Positions 46,501 through 54,151 of a DNA stretch of 64,000 bases are shown piece by piece. This DNA is from Candidatus Thorarchaeota archaeon (lineage in GTDB: Archaea; Asgardarchaeota; Thorarchaeia; Thorarchaeales; Thorarchaeaceae), in NCBI GenBank assembly GCA_021498125.1, contig JAIZWL010000010.1, forward strand, positions 1 through 64,000. Reading direction: 5' to 3'. Numbering within the stretch: position 1 is the first letter of the stretch; every line of letters starts with the position of its first letter. Both the position numbers and the translations under genes were made by a program. The notes beneath the pieces were generated by a model, which was not told the DNA's origin, did not search any database, and saw only the letters and a list, made by a program, of their open reading frames with translations.

Positions 46501-47647
46501 TCAGGCGGGTGACATTCACACCCTTTGCAGTATTGAACTCGGTTCGTTGTAACTCCTCATGGACGCCATAGATCCACTCATACGTTGTGACCACAGCAGA
46601 GGCATTCCAGACATAGGTATGCATTACGTGATCATATTCCCAACCACCAGTAGTGATGATGGGAGCCAGATAATCAGAAGTCACATTCACAAGGGTGTCA
46701 ATACCCTCTGGTAACGGTAGGGTGAGACGAACAATACCCGGATCCGTACCTGTAACATTAAAGCGCATGATAAAATCGCCGTTTCTGCTCACTGAATAGA
46801 TAGTATCACCTGAGAGACCCAGCTTCTGTAACGTAAACGAACCACCAAAGGAGATAGCCATCGCCGCAGATGGTGGTAGTACAAGTGAGATCCCTCTAAA
46901 TTGCCAACCAGTATTGTACCCATCTTGGCGATAGTTGTTGTAATCTGTGTCCATTATGTACATGTCCAATGTATACATTCCCACAGGGGCGTCTTCGGTA
47001 AAGCGTACAACAAAACTAACATAATCGTTCATCGTATCATTGTGGTATGAACTGCTATTTGAATCGATAATCACAAATGAGGGGGCTGGAGGCTCGGGAG
47101 GTGCCGTAGAACCGGATTCGGTTGCATTATACTCTGAGGAGTAAACGTCCCAGTTAGCGATCCCGTCCCATAGATGAAAATTAATATTAAAGTTGGCCGA
47201 AAAGTTAGTGTCAGAGGTCATGTAATATCCATTAAACGTTACTGTATCGATAGTAGCGTTTCCACTGAAGATGTCCTTAGGCACTGTGACAGTAAAAGTC
47301 AACCATTCGTCAACCTCGGCGTAATCGTCAGGCCCAAAAATAGATCCGTTCTCATGATAGATCTTATAATCGGGGCGTGGGCCAAATAGCCATTGCTTGT
47401 TATCCCAGGTCCATGTATCACTTGTGCTGTTACTATCCTTGTTCCAACCTACGAATGTCCCATTCTCACCTGGCTGTATAGGACCCATTGGAGGTCCTTC
47501 CTTTTGAGACCATGTAAAGATGAGATCATTCGTAGAAATATCCGATGCGGGTAGAGTGGCGGCTGAACCAGCATAGAACATTGAAATAAGGAAAATACTA
47601 ACAGCAACTACAGAAAGAAATTTTCTTGTGCTTTCCGTTGGTTGCAT
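41789..47647 (-). CDS. Giant glycosylated surface/S-layer-like protein A
   Basis: About 1952 residues counted from the ATG after AGGAG; the frame extends upstream but without a signal-like start. A signal helix (FLSVVAVSIFLISMFYAGSA) leads into a very long beta-rich, Tyr/Trp/Asn-rich ectodomain with many N-x-S/T sequons. Segments resembling ADSEST, VTYDWGKN and a C-terminal Ig-like domain (VTVRGDIYTSEQINEV) precede a Thr-rich linker, a membrane helix (IAVVVVILVVLVS) and KRRR. The gene is highly similar to the neighbouring 1956-residue gene, almost identical over the last ~500 codons. Architecture suits a cell-envelope or S-layer role; direct proof is lacking. Confidence 0.75.
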   Translation of the reverse strand: MQPTESTRKFLSVVAVSIFLISMFYAGSAATLPASDISTNDLIFTWSQKEGPPMGPIQPGENGTFVGWNKDSNSTSDTWTWDNKQWLFGPRPDYKIYHENGSIFGPDDYAEVDEWLTFTVTVPKDIFSGNATIDTVTFNGYYMTSDTNFSANFNINFHLWDGIANWDVYSSEYNATESGSTAPPEPPAPSFVIIDSNSSSYHNDTMNDYVSFVVRFTEDAPVGMYTLDMYIMDTDYNNYRQDGYNTGWQFRGISLVLPPSAAMAISFGGSFTLQKLGLSGDTIYSVSRNGDFIMRFNVTGTDPGIVRLTLPLPEGIDTLVNVTSDYLAPIITTGGWEYDHVMHTYVWNASAVVTTYEWIYGVHEELQRTEFNTAKGVNVTRLTWEWNATSGQNEPVLYNETQWVPSMAYYSYNVSSGNWTEQYGYTVWGYPLDHYVDGVDERDLIVTEPYPTDIPKFFELNFSRCIAREINNQLVVDLVGHFTDKMPPTNRYNSVNFWADVFDVKGNHWGPATWGGNPLQTEAEFNMARQVAIESPVTIAWLLTADGKNPSGWTFQVDKGQYFQVKAELQGGSSIADDIDAAFLRLKAYDGTWSENETTWSSLSYEINYAMDGSPTLTAYNYTTLTNLTYGTHWDYVLVNKTGWHKVYNATSGATEYVFGAYQIWEWGEIEGWVWTTWFFNQQTGEWQTEWIPERGPNTEVTSPFCTTENFTKWTEDGNLYVSFFVNMSDAVPDTTYWWDFSFMNNTWHEDYDSIWGLHPVYSWGMEPVYSFDYQESLIYVDQNFENQLAYNFVNGTLGSAFMMGREAPFVLINNEKIPIQVTTIFDPGMQKDVKRLFFYDHYDPITSQNYYYYELVNGTRLPVTYTEGIWIYNVTVSNGDTFLTAQDWDRWWDGNDSGGYYYWIDIYGGLHQGDWEYSGPSVNITPYDFVTPDNMTNYKYVRYGNNGLLNISEYWWDSAASTYFIMDVDGILYQLQHDSVTDRYMMYIEGSWQFVSWSEVYYIGQYDGDAVILVSWNIDRFWYYEDGNGLIHEMPYPGAASADEYDLDHLISEGGKVPSTRSLVYNGTFYPVHKYNDSLLYTIINGTTYEVVESFQRVIIANGTIAWNPTVSSSTAEVGTFSGNQMFSPLETVEYYSNEYGQPLNWSAPNNCYLYHLLNGTYWLVNETNLVNVYLMDLDGTQFYSWFNYPYSRQQDNYTVYFYIALNGSEIELGTNYRSLPVLVISHAIAYENASHTVIDFNNQTYVVHDNAYINTQLRIVNGTSSAEVYLSNDHPIYQFYYKGSLVNATSHIEPIRRLRYVWGHAYVYGPEPIDSAVYKNFDSVVIGIPAWGMWDFKNWAIDPTNGALDLDGDFETTSDQYYILEEYESTDSWTHSWDHMDVWLTWDPNGTAYGDEMHVNSWLGVDTFTWNYTWSQSFYWYHAADFTRVNSTDMDIIKDTLMFSDDTPRAGYWGVAWMAQNMTWADILAQAQANGWDWIDQGGQTWTWLSFGIDQNYGTSTMVGDVDHWLDIGLHYEYSGLMLWKDTNNDSVMSVDVNNPSNSELTHFLIPDSVESVSFVTPGEAYGNLNASGWLNLNLTNEVTWGVTFHNVNGTVFPFTSYGYWGWYDSLVTGTDMRTFDERPTKITIDELSFLVHFQGTVSSSDINNQARIKVDNYVGNWDVDLLGGRDNLENRSLALNYFSEVRMSDFAFKANGTFADSESTVSSDRFDLETSGARFAEMIMGGVTYDWGKNLTAPYDVLSYTTPLGTFRTAFESDSGKSATAWSFSSSMYMVTIGFPEWEGFSVNQDPVFVSYVSASGVQGGLGPVTFGAFSIEPAVPTSSDSVTVRGDIYTSEQINEVSLLYSTDDANWNSGSMWNENGNTWAGTIPPFDEDTQVYFKVLVSTPSGSYESMVLTYVVGKGMVATTTTNPPYTGGGPEINSEMLIMVGGIAVVVVILVVLVSKRRR

Positions 47648-47770
47648 CTTTAATCGACTCTCCTGAGTGACATGCGGTCTAACTGCACGCAGGAGATGTA
47701 CAGATGCGGGGGGTTGTTGGCGTGCAATCAAAAAGATGATCACTCTAGAACTAATATATTATAAGATGAA
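47648..47770 (-). promoter_or_regulatory. TATA promoter and conserved 5' UTR stem-loop of surface gene A
   Basis: On the minus strand a TATA-like CTTATAATATATTAG lies at about 47748-47765. The 5' UTR then contains complementary arms at 47721-47727 (TTGCACG) and 47683-47689 (CGTGCAG). The arm nearest the gene begins exactly 36 bases before the start codon, the same as in gene B. An SD-like CAGGAG follows. The arms would put a stem-loop near the mRNA 5' end. Confidence 0.65.
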
Positions 47771-47983
47771 TTGCGAATATAAGATAATGGCTGATATACT
47801 GCTTTTTAGACCGTAAAAAAGCGCAAAAATACATCGATAATGCCAGTCAAATGATATTACGAGCCGTCATCGGCCAGAGAGTCCTGTTACGACACACAGA
47901 ACGATCGGAAAAAAGGAAACGTATTGGCAAATGACGAAGGAGAGTCCATTAGAAAATAATCGTACTCAACAAGATATATTGGC

Positions 47984-48026
47984 GAAAAAAGAAAAAAATA
48001 AGGAGGAAGAGGGGATAACCCTCTTC
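47984..48026 (-). terminator. Hairpin terminator of surface gene B
   Basis: GAAGAGGG...CCCCTCTTC (complement of 48006-48026) followed by CCTCCTTATTTTTTTC on the minus strand just after the stop codon. Confidence 0.75.
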
Positions 48027-48032
48027 ATTATT

Positions 48033-51000
48033 TTACCGTCGGCGTTTGGACATGATCACAGCCAGCACGATCACAACAACGGCAATGCCACCTACCATGA
48101 ACAATACTTCCGTACTAATTCCTGGGCCACTGCCAGTATAAGGTGAAGTAGTGGTGATGGTGGTGATGGTGGTGATCATGCCCTTGCCCACAACATAAGA
48201 CTGGACATCCGACTCATAAGTCCCTGAGGGTGTAGACACGGCCACCTTGAAGTAGACCTGAGTGCCCTCGCCAAACGGTGGAATAGTACCAGCCCAAGTG
48301 TTGCCGTTCTCGTTCCACATAGAATCTGAGTTCCAGTTCGTTCCGTCGGTGCTATAGAGGAGAGAAACCTCGTTGATCTGCTCACTCGTATAGATGTCAC
48401 CACGAACCGTCACAGAATCACCGGAAGTGGGAACGTCAGGCTCGATACTGAATGCACCGAAGGTCACTGGTCCAAGACCACCCTGGACACCAGAGGCGGA
48501 CACGTAGCTGACAAAGACCGGGTCCTGATTGACACTGTAGCCATCCCACTCGGGGAAGCCAATGCTTACCATGTACATGCTTGAGCTGAAGCTCCATGCA
48601 GCTGCCGACTGCCCAGAGTCAGACTCGAAGGCCGTTCGGAAGGTGCCCAGCGGGGTCGTGTAGCTGAGGACATCGTATGGTGCAGTCTTGTTCTTGCCCC
48701 AGTCATAGGTGACACCACCCATGATCATCTCGGCAAATTGTGCACCTGAGGTCTCAAGCTGGAAACGATCAGCACTTACAGTGCTCTCGCTGTCGGCAAA
48801 GGTACCGTTCGCCTTGAAGGCAAAGTCGGACATGCGGACCTCAGAGAAGTAGTTGAGTGCAAGACTGCGGTTCGCGAGATTGGCCCTGCCACCAAGCATG
48901 TCCACATCCCAGTTTCCGACATAGTTGTCAACCTTAATGATGGCCTCATTATTCAGACCGGTATCGGAAACATTTCCGTGGAAGTGGACAAGGAAGGACA
49001 GCTCGTCGATAGTGACCTTGGTCGGTCGCTCGTCAAAGCTTCTCATGTCGGTACCTGTGACTAGACTATCATACCAGCCCCAGTAGCCGTAGGAGGTGAA
49101 CGGGAAGACGGTTCCGTTGACATCATGGAACGCAACGCCCCAAGTCACCTCATCTGTCAGATTGAGAGCCAAGAACCCTGAGGCATTGTAGTCGCCGTAA
49201 CCTTCACCGGGAGTGACGAAACTGATAGAGCCTATCGAGTCAGGAATGAGGAAGTGCGTCAACTCACTTGACGAGGGATCGTTCACATTGACCGACATGA
49301 CACCATCAGTGTTATTGTCCTCCCAGATCATCAGACCACTGTACTCGTAGTGGAGTCCGACATCTAGCCAATGAGTCACGTCACCGACCTGAGTACTGGT
49401 ACCATAGTTCTGGTCAATGCCGAAGCTGAGCCACGTCCAAGTCTGCCCGTCCTCATCGTACCAGTCCCAGCCGTTGGCCTTAGCCTCTGCAATGACGTCT
49501 TCCCAAGTCACATTCTTGGCCATCCACGCGATGTCCCAATATCCAGCACGTGGCTCACCCCCACTGGTAAAGAGGGTCTCATTAATCGAGGCCATTTCAG
49601 TAGAATTGACTTGTGTGAGATTATCAGCATGGTACCAGAAGAAGCTCTGGTTCCACGAGTACGACCAGCTGAAGGTATCAATACCCATCCATGAGTTGAT
49701 GCGCATCTCATCACCGTATTGAGTACCATTGGGATCCCAAGTGAGCCAGACATCCATGTGGTCCCATGTATGGTTCCACTGATCAGTCGAGTCATAGGCC
49801 TCTAACACGTAGTACTGATCATCGGTAGTATCGAAATTCCCATCGAGGTCAAGTGCTCCATTGGACGGGTCAGTTGCCCAGTTCCTGAGGCCCCACATCC
49901 CCCACTTCGGAGAACCAATGACAAACGAGTGGAAATTCTGGTACACAGTGCTATCAATCTCGTGAGGGCCATAGACATATTGGTATCCCCAGACATACAC
50001 AAAACTCCGGATGGGAGTCATATTCGCAAAGGCTGTCACATTGACACCTTTGTACGTGAAGTTGTAAATGGGATAGTGCTCCCAAGGTTGGATATACATC
50101 GGGGTGGACGAAGTTGCATTCAGAAGCTTACGTGCCCAAGTATAGAAGGCATTATCATGCAACTTGTAGGTCTGGCCCTTGAAATCCATAAACAAGCCGG
50201 ACCCAGCATTATATGCCTCGACCATAGTCACATTGATGACAGGTAAGATGTCGTAGTCACGAAGCTGAATCTTTGTTCCGTTGATTGCCCAGTAGTAGTA
50301 CTCTGTATAATTGTCGTGGTACCAGCTGTAAGGATAGTTGAACCACGAATAGAATTCCGATCCATTCAGAGAGACCGCATAGATAGTCACCAAATAGGTA
50401 TCATTGACCACCCAGGTTGTACCATTGAAGAGTGGATACAGATAGCAGGAATTGTTGTCATCCCAGAGGGGCTCTCCGGCTGTATCGGTATAATACCTAA
50501 TTGTCTCAACTGGCTCAAACACCTGCTCACCAGTGAAAGTGCCAATCTGAGTGGTCGAACCGACCAACAGAGGATTCCAAGATATCGTGCCGTTGGCAAC
50601 TATGACCTGAGCGTACACCTCGGTGACGCCATAGGTCACGCCATCAATGGTCGTGGTCATGTTCATGTCTTCGCCCATTACCGGATAGGCGGTACCATTG
50701 TAGATTAGCGATTTTGTGCTAGGAACGCGTCCGTCAGGCTGTATATGATCGAGATCATAGGAGGAACATGCTCCAGCCTTGGGGTAGGGCATCTCATGAC
50801 GAACACCATTGCCATCTTCATAGAACCAGAATTGGTCCGGGCAGCAGGTCAACAGTACTGCGGGCTTGTTATTGTAGTCTCCAACAAAATACTGCTCTGG
50901 ATAACTGACATATTGCCAAGCACCGTCAATAAAGATCATGTATCTGCCACTACTTGACTCGTATTGCAGCCTGTAGAGTGTTCCATTCGTATCCGTGAGA

Positions 51001-53903
51001 TAGTAGGTCTCTTCACCGCTATCCCACCAGTATTCAGTGATATTGAGGAATCCACTGCCACCATAGCGGACGAACTGAGAAATTGGCATGCCAGTGAATT
51101 CTATATAGTCATAGAATTCAATCTGTGCATTACAGCCTTCGTATTGCCAATCACCCTGATGAACACCACCATTGATGTCAATCCAATAATAGCTCTCTGT
51201 GCCATTTCCATTCCACCAGCGACTCCATCTTTGAGCTGTCAAGAAAGACTCGCCGTTGTAGAGTGTCACATTATAGATGAAGATTGCATCAATAGAGGTC
51301 ACAGGAATCTTGGTCCCATTCAGAAGTTTGTAATAATAGATGTCCTTCCCAGTGAACGGGTCAGTACGATCAAAGAAGAGTATCCGCTTGTGTGTCGAGC
51401 CCATTGCTGGATCGTAGGTGTCTATCGTAGTGATTGGGAGTTGTCGGCCATCAATGACAATGTACGGGGAATCCTGTCCCAGCATCAGCTGGGTGTCACC
51501 AGTCTTATTGGTGAACTGGTAGGCTAGCTGGTTGTTATCGCCCATGCTACCGGGATACTTATCCACATAGACAGGGGTGCCCAGATAATCGAAGGAATAC
51601 ACAGGCTTGAACTCCCATGAATAGACCTCATGGAGACCCCAACTACTTGTGGTGTCCTCATACCATGAATTGTTGGTAAAGGCAAAAGACCAATCATAGC
51701 TCTGGTCTGGAACGGACTCGCTCATGTTGATCAGAAATGAGACATAGAGGTTACCGTTCTCGGTCCATGCGCTAAAGTTCGAAGTAGTGCAAAAGACTGA
51801 TGAGGTGATCCGCGTTTCGGGGCCCTGCGTTGGGATCCATTCGTGTTGCCATTGATGGGTCTGTTGGTTATAGTACCAAGTGGTCCAGTACCAACCCTCG
51901 GCCTCACCCCATTCCCAGACCGTATAGTTACCGAATTTGTATTCCCATGTACCAGTTGTGGAATTGTAGTCCTTATACCATCCAGTCTTGTTGACGGGTA
52001 TGTAATCCCAATACTTGCCATAGGTCTGATTGTATTTTGTGGTATAATTGAATGCTGAGAATGTGGGGGTTCCATTCATTGTATAGTAGATCCTATAGGA
52101 GATATCAGTCCAGATTGATTCGTTTTCGGACCACGTTCCAGTATAGGCATTAAAAGCGACCTTGACACCATCAATGTCACTTGCGATGTCACTACCGCCC
52201 TGAAGTTCGCCTTTTATCATGAAGTCCTTGTTCTTGTCAACCTGGAAGAGCCAGCCCATCGGGGTTCGACCGTCAGCGGTCAACAACCGTGCGACGGTGA
52301 CAGGACTCTCGATCGCAACTTGCTGAGCGAGCCTGAAATCGGAATCGCTTTGAAGCGGTTGATCACCACAAGTGGCAGGACCATAAGGATTGCCATCAGA
52401 ACCAAGGACACTAGTTTCGAATCGCACAATGTTATCGTTTGAAGTAGGTGGCATATCTTCAGTGAAATGCCCGACAAAATCAACAACCAACTGGTGATTG
52501 ATCTCAGTGGCTGTGCACAACGAGTAGTTCAACTCGTAGAAAACTGGCAAGTTAGGCGGGTAGGTGTCAGGAATAATAAATTCCGTTTCTCCTGGCTGAT
52601 CAGGATTGTAATAGTCATAGGGATAGCCCCAGACGGAATAGCCATAGGTATCAGACCACGTATCCGAGGTCACGTTATATGTGAAGACGAGAAGTGCTGG
52701 AGCCCACTGAGTCTCCTCATAGAGAACTGGGTCATCTCTCTGAGTGGTCTCATTCCATTCCCATGACAAGCGGGTGACATTAATTTCGCGCCAGGTGTTG
52801 AAAGGCACCCACTGGTCAACCTCATGAACACCATACTCTTCCTTGTAGGTAGTGACCTCAACCGAGGCATTCCATACAAAGGTATGGAGCGTTGGATCGT
52901 ATTCCCAACCACCAGTAGTGGTCACTGGCACACGATACCACGAAGTCTCATTAACTTTCGTGTTCATTCCATCAGGGAGTGGTAATGAGAGACGGACTAT
53001 GCCAGTATTTTCGCCGGTGACATTAAATCTCATGATGAAATCGCCATTTCTACTGACAGAATAGATAGTATCACCTGTCAGAGAAAGCTTTTGCAGGGTA
53101 TACGTACCACCAAAGGAGAATGTCCATGCCTCAGAAAGTGGAATACCGACGGAGATCCCTCGGAACTGCCAACCCGTCCCATAGTCGCCCAGCCCGAACG
53201 AATTCCCCTCATTGTCATAGACAAGCAGATCGAGGCTGTAGAGGCCTTCTGGCGCACTCTCGTTAAAACGGACTACAAAATTGACATGCTGACTGTTGAC
53301 ATCGTGGGAGGTAGAACTGCTAGCACTGTCAAGTTCGACAAAGGTAGGCGAGGGTGCATCGGGATTAGAACAACTACCATTCCAAATGGACGAATACACA
53401 TTCCAGCTGAAGCTACTGCCCCAGATCTCGTATCTCAAATGAAAATCGGCTGATAAATTAACATTCTGGGACATATACCAACCTTGGATCTCTACAGAGG
53501 AAAGGGTAGCATTTTTACTGAAGAGATTGTTAGGGATCGTGACCGCAAAGACAAGCCACTGCCCATACACGGCGTAGTCATCTTTGCCGAACATTGTTCC
53601 ATTTTTATAATAAATCTCGTATTTCGCTTTAGGCCCAAAGAGCCAGTTACGGTTCTCCCAGGACCATTGATCACTCGTGCTGTTGCTATCCCTGTTCCAG
53701 TCGACAAACGTTCCATTCGCCCCCATTGGTGCAGGTGGCTCAGGTGGAGGAGTCTTTTCCTGAGACCATGTGAACAGGGGTGTATCTACACTATGTGCAG
53801 AGGTTGGAGCTGTTGCAATTGAATTAGCATACAACATTGAAATCAGGAAGATAGTAACAGCAACTACAGACAGGATTTTTCTTACGCGCTCTGTGTGTTG
53901 CAT
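48033..53903 (-). CDS. Giant glycosylated surface/S-layer-like protein B
   Basis: 1956 residues. The signal helix (ILSVVAVTIFLISMLYA), ectodomain, the Ig-like domain, Thr-rich linker (TTITTITTTS), membrane helix and KRRR tail match protein A throughout, and the last ~500 codons are almost the same. The middle third, which would face the environment, has diverged more. No enzyme motifs were seen. Its own promoter and terminator make it an independent unit. Two such near-identical genes suggest phase or antigenic variation or dosage, but that is only inferred. Confidence 0.75.
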   Translation of the reverse strand: MQHTERVRKILSVVAVTIFLISMLYANSIATAPTSAHSVDTPLFTWSQEKTPPPEPPAPMGANGTFVDWNRDSNSTSDQWSWENRNWLFGPKAKYEIYYKNGTMFGKDDYAVYGQWLVFAVTIPNNLFSKNATLSSVEIQGWYMSQNVNLSADFHLRYEIWGSSFSWNVYSSIWNGSCSNPDAPSPTFVELDSASSSTSHDVNSQHVNFVVRFNESAPEGLYSLDLLVYDNEGNSFGLGDYGTGWQFRGISVGIPLSEAWTFSFGGTYTLQKLSLTGDTIYSVSRNGDFIMRFNVTGENTGIVRLSLPLPDGMNTKVNETSWYRVPVTTTGGWEYDPTLHTFVWNASVEVTTYKEEYGVHEVDQWVPFNTWREINVTRLSWEWNETTQRDDPVLYEETQWAPALLVFTYNVTSDTWSDTYGYSVWGYPYDYYNPDQPGETEFIIPDTYPPNLPVFYELNYSLCTATEINHQLVVDFVGHFTEDMPPTSNDNIVRFETSVLGSDGNPYGPATCGDQPLQSDSDFRLAQQVAIESPVTVARLLTADGRTPMGWLFQVDKNKDFMIKGELQGGSDIASDIDGVKVAFNAYTGTWSENESIWTDISYRIYYTMNGTPTFSAFNYTTKYNQTYGKYWDYIPVNKTGWYKDYNSTTGTWEYKFGNYTVWEWGEAEGWYWTTWYYNQQTHQWQHEWIPTQGPETRITSSVFCTTSNFSAWTENGNLYVSFLINMSESVPDQSYDWSFAFTNNSWYEDTTSSWGLHEVYSWEFKPVYSFDYLGTPVYVDKYPGSMGDNNQLAYQFTNKTGDTQLMLGQDSPYIVIDGRQLPITTIDTYDPAMGSTHKRILFFDRTDPFTGKDIYYYKLLNGTKIPVTSIDAIFIYNVTLYNGESFLTAQRWSRWWNGNGTESYYWIDINGGVHQGDWQYEGCNAQIEFYDYIEFTGMPISQFVRYGGSGFLNITEYWWDSGEETYYLTDTNGTLYRLQYESSSGRYMIFIDGAWQYVSYPEQYFVGDYNNKPAVLLTCCPDQFWFYEDGNGVRHEMPYPKAGACSSYDLDHIQPDGRVPSTKSLIYNGTAYPVMGEDMNMTTTIDGVTYGVTEVYAQVIVANGTISWNPLLVGSTTQIGTFTGEQVFEPVETIRYYTDTAGEPLWDDNNSCYLYPLFNGTTWVVNDTYLVTIYAVSLNGSEFYSWFNYPYSWYHDNYTEYYYWAINGTKIQLRDYDILPVINVTMVEAYNAGSGLFMDFKGQTYKLHDNAFYTWARKLLNATSSTPMYIQPWEHYPIYNFTYKGVNVTAFANMTPIRSFVYVWGYQYVYGPHEIDSTVYQNFHSFVIGSPKWGMWGLRNWATDPSNGALDLDGNFDTTDDQYYVLEAYDSTDQWNHTWDHMDVWLTWDPNGTQYGDEMRINSWMGIDTFSWSYSWNQSFFWYHADNLTQVNSTEMASINETLFTSGGEPRAGYWDIAWMAKNVTWEDVIAEAKANGWDWYDEDGQTWTWLSFGIDQNYGTSTQVGDVTHWLDVGLHYEYSGLMIWEDNNTDGVMSVNVNDPSSSELTHFLIPDSIGSISFVTPGEGYGDYNASGFLALNLTDEVTWGVAFHDVNGTVFPFTSYGYWGWYDSLVTGTDMRSFDERPTKVTIDELSFLVHFHGNVSDTGLNNEAIIKVDNYVGNWDVDMLGGRANLANRSLALNYFSEVRMSDFAFKANGTFADSESTVSADRFQLETSGAQFAEMIMGGVTYDWGKNKTAPYDVLSYTTPLGTFRTAFESDSGQSAAAWSFSSSMYMVSIGFPEWDGYSVNQDPVFVSYVSASGVQGGLGPVTFGAFSIEPDVPTSGDSVTVRGDIYTSEQINEVSLLYSTDGTNWNSDSMWNENGNTWAGTIPPFGEGTQVYFKVAVSTPSGTYESDVQSYVVGKGMITTITTITTTSPYTGSGPGISTEVLFMVGGIAVVVIVLAVIMSKRRR

Positions 53904-54030
53904 TTTCGATCAGCACTCCTGAGTGTTATCAAGTCCAACTGCACGTAGGAGATAACTGTCGTCTATCGCAGCGGGTCTTGGGCGTGCAGCTTGGAAAATA
54001 TGCACTCTGGAACTGATTATATATAATGTG
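53904..54030 (-). promoter_or_regulatory. TATA promoter and conserved 5' UTR stem-loop of surface gene B
   Basis: TATA-like TTATATATAATC (minus strand, about 54016-54027) precedes arms CTGCACG (complement of 53983-53989) and CGTGCAG (complement of 53939-53945). The distal arm begins 36 bases from the ATG, as in gene A. CACTCAGGAGTG near the ATG is itself palindromic and contains the SD. Confidence 0.65.
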
Positions 54031-54103
54031 ATTTGCAAATATAAGATAATGTCCGATGAATCACATCATTCCTGTTTGAAAAATAGACAATCTGTTATAT
54101 TCG

Positions 54104-54139
54104 ATAAAAAAAGAGAAGAGGACGGGCACAAGGCCCGTC
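54104..54139 (-). terminator. Hairpin terminator of surface gene C
   Basis: GACGGGC (complement of 54133-54139) pairs with GCCCGTC (complement of 54121-54127) over a short loop, then CTCTTCTCTTTTTTT on the minus strand after the stop. Confidence 0.75.
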
Positions 54140-54151
54140 AGGTCTGACTAC

